Shown here in pieces: positions 61,646 to 64,000 of a stretch of 64,000 nucleotides of DNA. The notes beneath the pieces were generated by a model. That model ran no database searches. It was given only the letters and a program-made list of their open reading frames with translations, and was not told the origin of the DNA. Position 1 is the first letter of the stretch. Each line of letters begins with the position of its first letter. This DNA is from GCA-2862585 sp049890295 (GTDB lineage: Bacteria; Bacteroidota; Bacteroidia; Flavobacteriales; UBA7312). The stretch is from positions 62,001 through 126,000 of the forward strand of contig JBMHBP010000002.1 in NCBI GenBank assembly GCA_049890295.1, in the 5' to 3' direction. The translations under genes and the position numbers were made by a program.

Positions 61646-61653
61646 CAAATTTA
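61646..61653 (-). promoter_or_regulatory. -7 box directly before the CsgG-like gene
   Basis: Minus-strand TAAATTTG, ending 5 bases before ATG 61640. The distance predicts a message starting at or next to the AUG. Confidence 0.5.
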
Positions 61654-61707
61654 ATTTTTTTTGAATTGAAATTGATTTTGTATTTTTAGCTCGTTCAAAA
61701 CACAACT

Positions 61708-62988
61708 ATGAAAAAATTATTTCTACTTTTTTTGCCACTTTCTTTGTTTTCTCAATCTTATGATGTTCTATTTTTAGGTAATTCATATACCGCCTACAAT
61801 AACTTACCAAATTTAGTTTCACAGATAGCTAACTCATTAGATGATACGCTAAATCCATACAGTAATACTCCTGGAGGTTGGACTTTAGAACAACACGCTC
61901 AGGCCGGTTCATCTAGTCGACAAAAAATTACAGAACAACAATGGGATTTTGTTGTGATTCAAGCCCAAAGTAATGAACCTAGTTTTCCACCTTTTCAAGT
62001 ACAAGAACAAACTTATCCTTATGCTGAAACCTTAGTCAATGCTATTGAAGATAATTATTTGTGTAGTGAGCCTGTTTTTTATATGACATGGGGAAGAGAA
62101 AATGGGGATAATATTAATGGTCCGCAATACCCTATAATTTCAACCTATGCTGGAATGCAACAGCGATTGAGAGAATCGTATTTAGAAATGGGTATAAACA
62201 ATAACGCCACCGTTTCTCCGGTAGGTATGGCATGGTATCAAATGAGAGAACAGTACCCCAATGTAAATCTTTATTCAGGCGATGAAAGTCACCCTAGTTT
62301 AGCCGGTTCATATTTGGCAGCTTGTGTACATTATTGCACCATATTTGCAAAAAGTTGTCAAAGTTCAGACACCTATATTCCCAATGGATTAGATGTCACA
62401 GTGGCCAGTAATATTCAAACTATTGCCAGTAATACTGTTTTAGATAGTACTCAAGTCTGGAATATGTTTTACATTCAATCTTTAGATACTAATAAAATCA
62501 ACCAGACGAGCTATGAGTTTGATTTACAAGTGTCAAATTACGATTCAATCTATTGGGATTTTGGCGATAACACGTCTGTTTCCAATAGCCTCAACGTAGA
62601 ACATGAATATATCGAAGAAGGAAGCTACAACGTAACTCTAACAGTCAGCTCAAATGGATGCAAAATACTTAGTCAAACTATAGTTATATCAATACCAAAT
62701 GGTTCAACCGATACTACTGGAGGAAATGATACCACATCCATTTTTATCTATGATAAAGAAGATAACCTATCGCTTTATCCAAATCCTGCTAACCAGTTCA
62801 TAGCATTTGAGGGTAAGCTGTCCAAAAGTAAAATGAAAATAATTAATGTATTTTCAGAGGTAGTGCTAGAAAAACATATTCAGAAAGGAGAGCAAATTGA
62901 TATTTCAAATCTTAGTTCAGGATACTACATCATCGAGTTAGGTAGTACAGAAATAATAAAAACTTTTAAATTGATAAAAAATGAGTGA
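61708..62988 (+). CDS. DUF4886-type SGNH hydrolase with PKD domain and T9SS type A domain
   Basis: Secreted protein of 426 aa with a signal peptide (MKKLFLLFLPLSLFSQ). Residues about 18-215 are an SGNH-like hydrolase of the DUF4886 type: nucleophile block LFLGNSYT (Ser26) and the Asp-His block GDESHPS (Asp192, His195). A PKD domain (YWDFGDNTSVSN) covers about 270-330. The type A T9SS domain starts LYPNPANQFIAFEG. The enzyme class acts on ester bonds, often acetyl groups on polysaccharides; the substrate is not shown. The next gene overlaps its 3' end by 8 bases. Confidence 0.85.
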   Translation: MKKLFLLFLPLSLFSQSYDVLFLGNSYTAYNNLPNLVSQIANSLDDTLNPYSNTPGGWTLEQHAQAGSSSRQKITEQQWDFVVIQAQSNEPSFPPFQVQEQTYPYAETLVNAIEDNYLCSEPVFYMTWGRENGDNINGPQYPIISTYAGMQQRLRESYLEMGINNNATVSPVGMAWYQMREQYPNVNLYSGDESHPSLAGSYLAACVHYCTIFAKSCQSSDTYIPNGLDVTVASNIQTIASNTVLDSTQVWNMFYIQSLDTNKINQTSYEFDLQVSNYDSIYWDFGDNTSVSNSLNVEHEYIEEGSYNVTLTVSSNGCKILSQTIVISIPNGSTDTTGGNDTTSIFIYDKEDNLSLYPNPANQFIAFEGKLSKSKMKIINVFSEVVLEKHIQKGEQIDISNLSSGYYIIELGSTEIIKTFKLIKNE

Positions 62989-63193
62989 TTTAACCCCAAA
63001 CGAGTTTATTTTAGAAGCACAAAAAGATAAAAAATATCCCATTTGTAGTTGTGGATTAAGTTCAAAGATGCCACTGTGTGATGGCAGTCACCGCGACTAT
63101 AATGAAAAAAATGGAACAGATTATAAGTCAATACGACTTGAAGTTGATAGAGACGTGCAGATTAAATTATCATCCTCATCTTGGCAACGTTAA
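62981..63193 (+). CDS. CDGSH iron-sulfur domain protein
   Basis: Small cytoplasmic protein of 70 aa with one CDGSH motif, CSCGLSSKMPLCDGSH. Cys22, Cys24, Cys33 and His37 would ligate a 2Fe-2S cluster, as in mitoNEET-type proteins. Such proteins act in redox sensing or cluster transfer. It has no signal or membrane helix. It overlaps the DUF4886 gene by 8 bases, although that protein is exported, so the link is probably only transcriptional. Confidence 0.9.
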   Translation: MSDLTPNEFILEAQKDKKYPICSCGLSSKMPLCDGSHRDYNEKNGTDYKSIRLEVDRDVQIKLSSSSWQR

Positions 63194-63265
63194 TAATTTG
63201 TAAAAAACTTTACTTTAAATTTAAATACTCTTAAGCCACTATTCTTAAATTTAAAAAAAAATAAA

Positions 63266-64000
63266 ATGAGACACTTCTTAATATTAGCTATGCTGTCTTG
63301 CACGCTTAATTTTGCTTATTCGCAAGAACAAGCCGACTCAACACTCACCAGTGAAGAGATGCAGTTTAGAGATTCCATTGCGGCTTTGAATATTTCCAGT
63401 GAATTACTTCAGCAAATTCAAGAAACCTATAACAAAGGAACAGAAGCTTTTAATCAGTCCGATTATATTCAAGCCATAGAATCTTTTAAGGAGGTTATTG
63501 CATTAGATTCCACTAATAAAGCGGTTTACTACAACAAGGGCTTAGCCGAAAAAGCACTTGGTCAATTTGACTTAGCAGTACTGAGTTTAGAGCAAGCCTT
63601 TAGTTTAGATTCTAGCAATACTGATGCCCTATTCAATATAGCCAAGAGTTATCAGGAATCTCAAGATAGAAAAATGGCTATAAAAAGTTATGATCGTTTA
63701 CTATCACTTGACCCTCAACATGCCCAATCTGCATACCAAAAAGGCGTGATATACTACTTAGAAAATAATTTTCAACAAGCTATCAGTTCTTATTCTCAAG
63801 CCATTAGTATTGATGCCAATTATGCCTATGCCTACAATGATAGAGCTAGTTGCTTCCGAGCTTTAGAGGATTATGATAAAGCCATTGTGGATTACCGAAA
63901 AGCCGTTAGTTTAGACCCCCAAGCTTTTGTGTATAGCAATTTAGCCAGTGCCTTTCGTAAGTCAGGTAATGTTGATGAGGCAATAACCCATTATACCAAA
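63266..64000 (+). CDS. TPR-repeat protein, 5' part only
   Basis: The gene starts at ATG 63266 and runs off the right edge, with 245 codons visible. A signal peptide (MRHFLILAMLSCTLNFAYSQ) is followed by about six TPR units of 34 residues from residue 50 onward. Examples are AIESFKEVIALDSTNKAVYY, AISSYSQAISIDANYAYAYN and AIVDYRKAVSLDPQAFVYSN. It is a periplasmic or envelope protein-interaction scaffold. The C-terminal part, which might hold an OmpA or other domain, lies outside the window. Confidence 0.85.
   Translation, partial: MRHFLILAMLSCTLNFAYSQEQADSTLTSEEMQFRDSIAALNISSELLQQIQETYNKGTEAFNQSDYIQAIESFKEVIALDSTNKAVYYNKGLAEKALGQFDLAVLSLEQAFSLDSSNTDALFNIAKSYQESQDRKMAIKSYDRLLSLDPQHAQSAYQKGVIYYLENNFQQAISSYSQAISIDANYAYAYNDRASCFRALEDYDKAIVDYRKAVSLDPQAFVYSNLASAFRKSGNVDEAITHYTK

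Overview
The window looks like a chromosomal piece of a free-living, low-GC marine Bacteroidota, most likely a member of the Flavobacteriales. The evidence is direct. Many secreted proteins end in type IX secretion system (T9SS) C-terminal sorting domains of both type A and type B. Promoters follow the Bacteroidota pattern TTG-N19-TAnnTTTG instead of sigma70 boxes, and Shine-Dalgarno sequences are largely absent. Two bacillithiol genes (bshB1, bshC) are present, as is the Bacteroidota-specific DUF4295 gene next to rpmG. I see no insertion sequence, prophage, CRISPR array or rRNA. Gene density is very high and no gene-free stretch exceeds about 200 bases.

Layout. 1-4.1 kb: the 3' part of a cytochrome c assembly gene, bshB1, and a copper-type P-ATPase on the other strand. 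4.1-9.1 kb: tRNA-His, two thioredoxin-fold proteins, a peptide (POT) transporter and a dipeptidyl peptidase IV. 9.1-15.9 kb: a GlcD-like flavoprotein, a 1391-aa T9SS protein with Asp-box propeller repeats, a membrane zinc peptidase and a small beta-barrel. 16-24.8 kb: a plus-strand housekeeping run (hisS, cinA, rpmB, M1 peptidase, rpmG, DUF4295, ftsY, rimO). 25.2-29.8 kb: bshC, guaA and a LysM/periplasmic-binding-like protein. 29.8-37.9 kb: four secreted surface proteins. 37.9-41.6 kb: lolA, ftsK and a crotonase on the minus strand. 41.7-50.1 kb: two pentein-fold enzymes for arginine/citrulline chemistry, then argS, ffh, folD, queE and a PorE-like OmpA protein. 50.1-58.1 kb: kdsA, an outer-membrane protein with a partner lipoprotein, rarA, and two T9SS cargo proteins that share a cysteine module. 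58.2-64 kb: a trio of LPP20/CsgG-like lipoproteins, a T9SS SGNH hydrolase, a CDGSH protein and a TPR protein cut by the window edge.

The most interesting region is 29.8-37.9 kb. Three consecutive secreted proteins of 610, 212 and 356 aa (called A, B and C here) are followed by one 1480-aa protein (D). A-, B- and C-like segments occur in the same order inside D. D also carries an N-terminal P-domain and seven tandem Ig-like repeats. Only C and D carry a T9SS type B sorting domain. A-B-C therefore looks like a split (or unfused) version of the same surface machine, encoded next to its one-chain counterpart.

A second notable group is the three lipoproteins at 58.2-61.6 kb. They resemble the flagellar accessory proteins FlgO/FlgP/FlgT, although gliding Bacteroidota have no flagella. 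A third theme is start sites. Several genes begin with GTG or TTG, or lie 5-7 bases from a TAnnTTTG box, which suggests leaderless messages.
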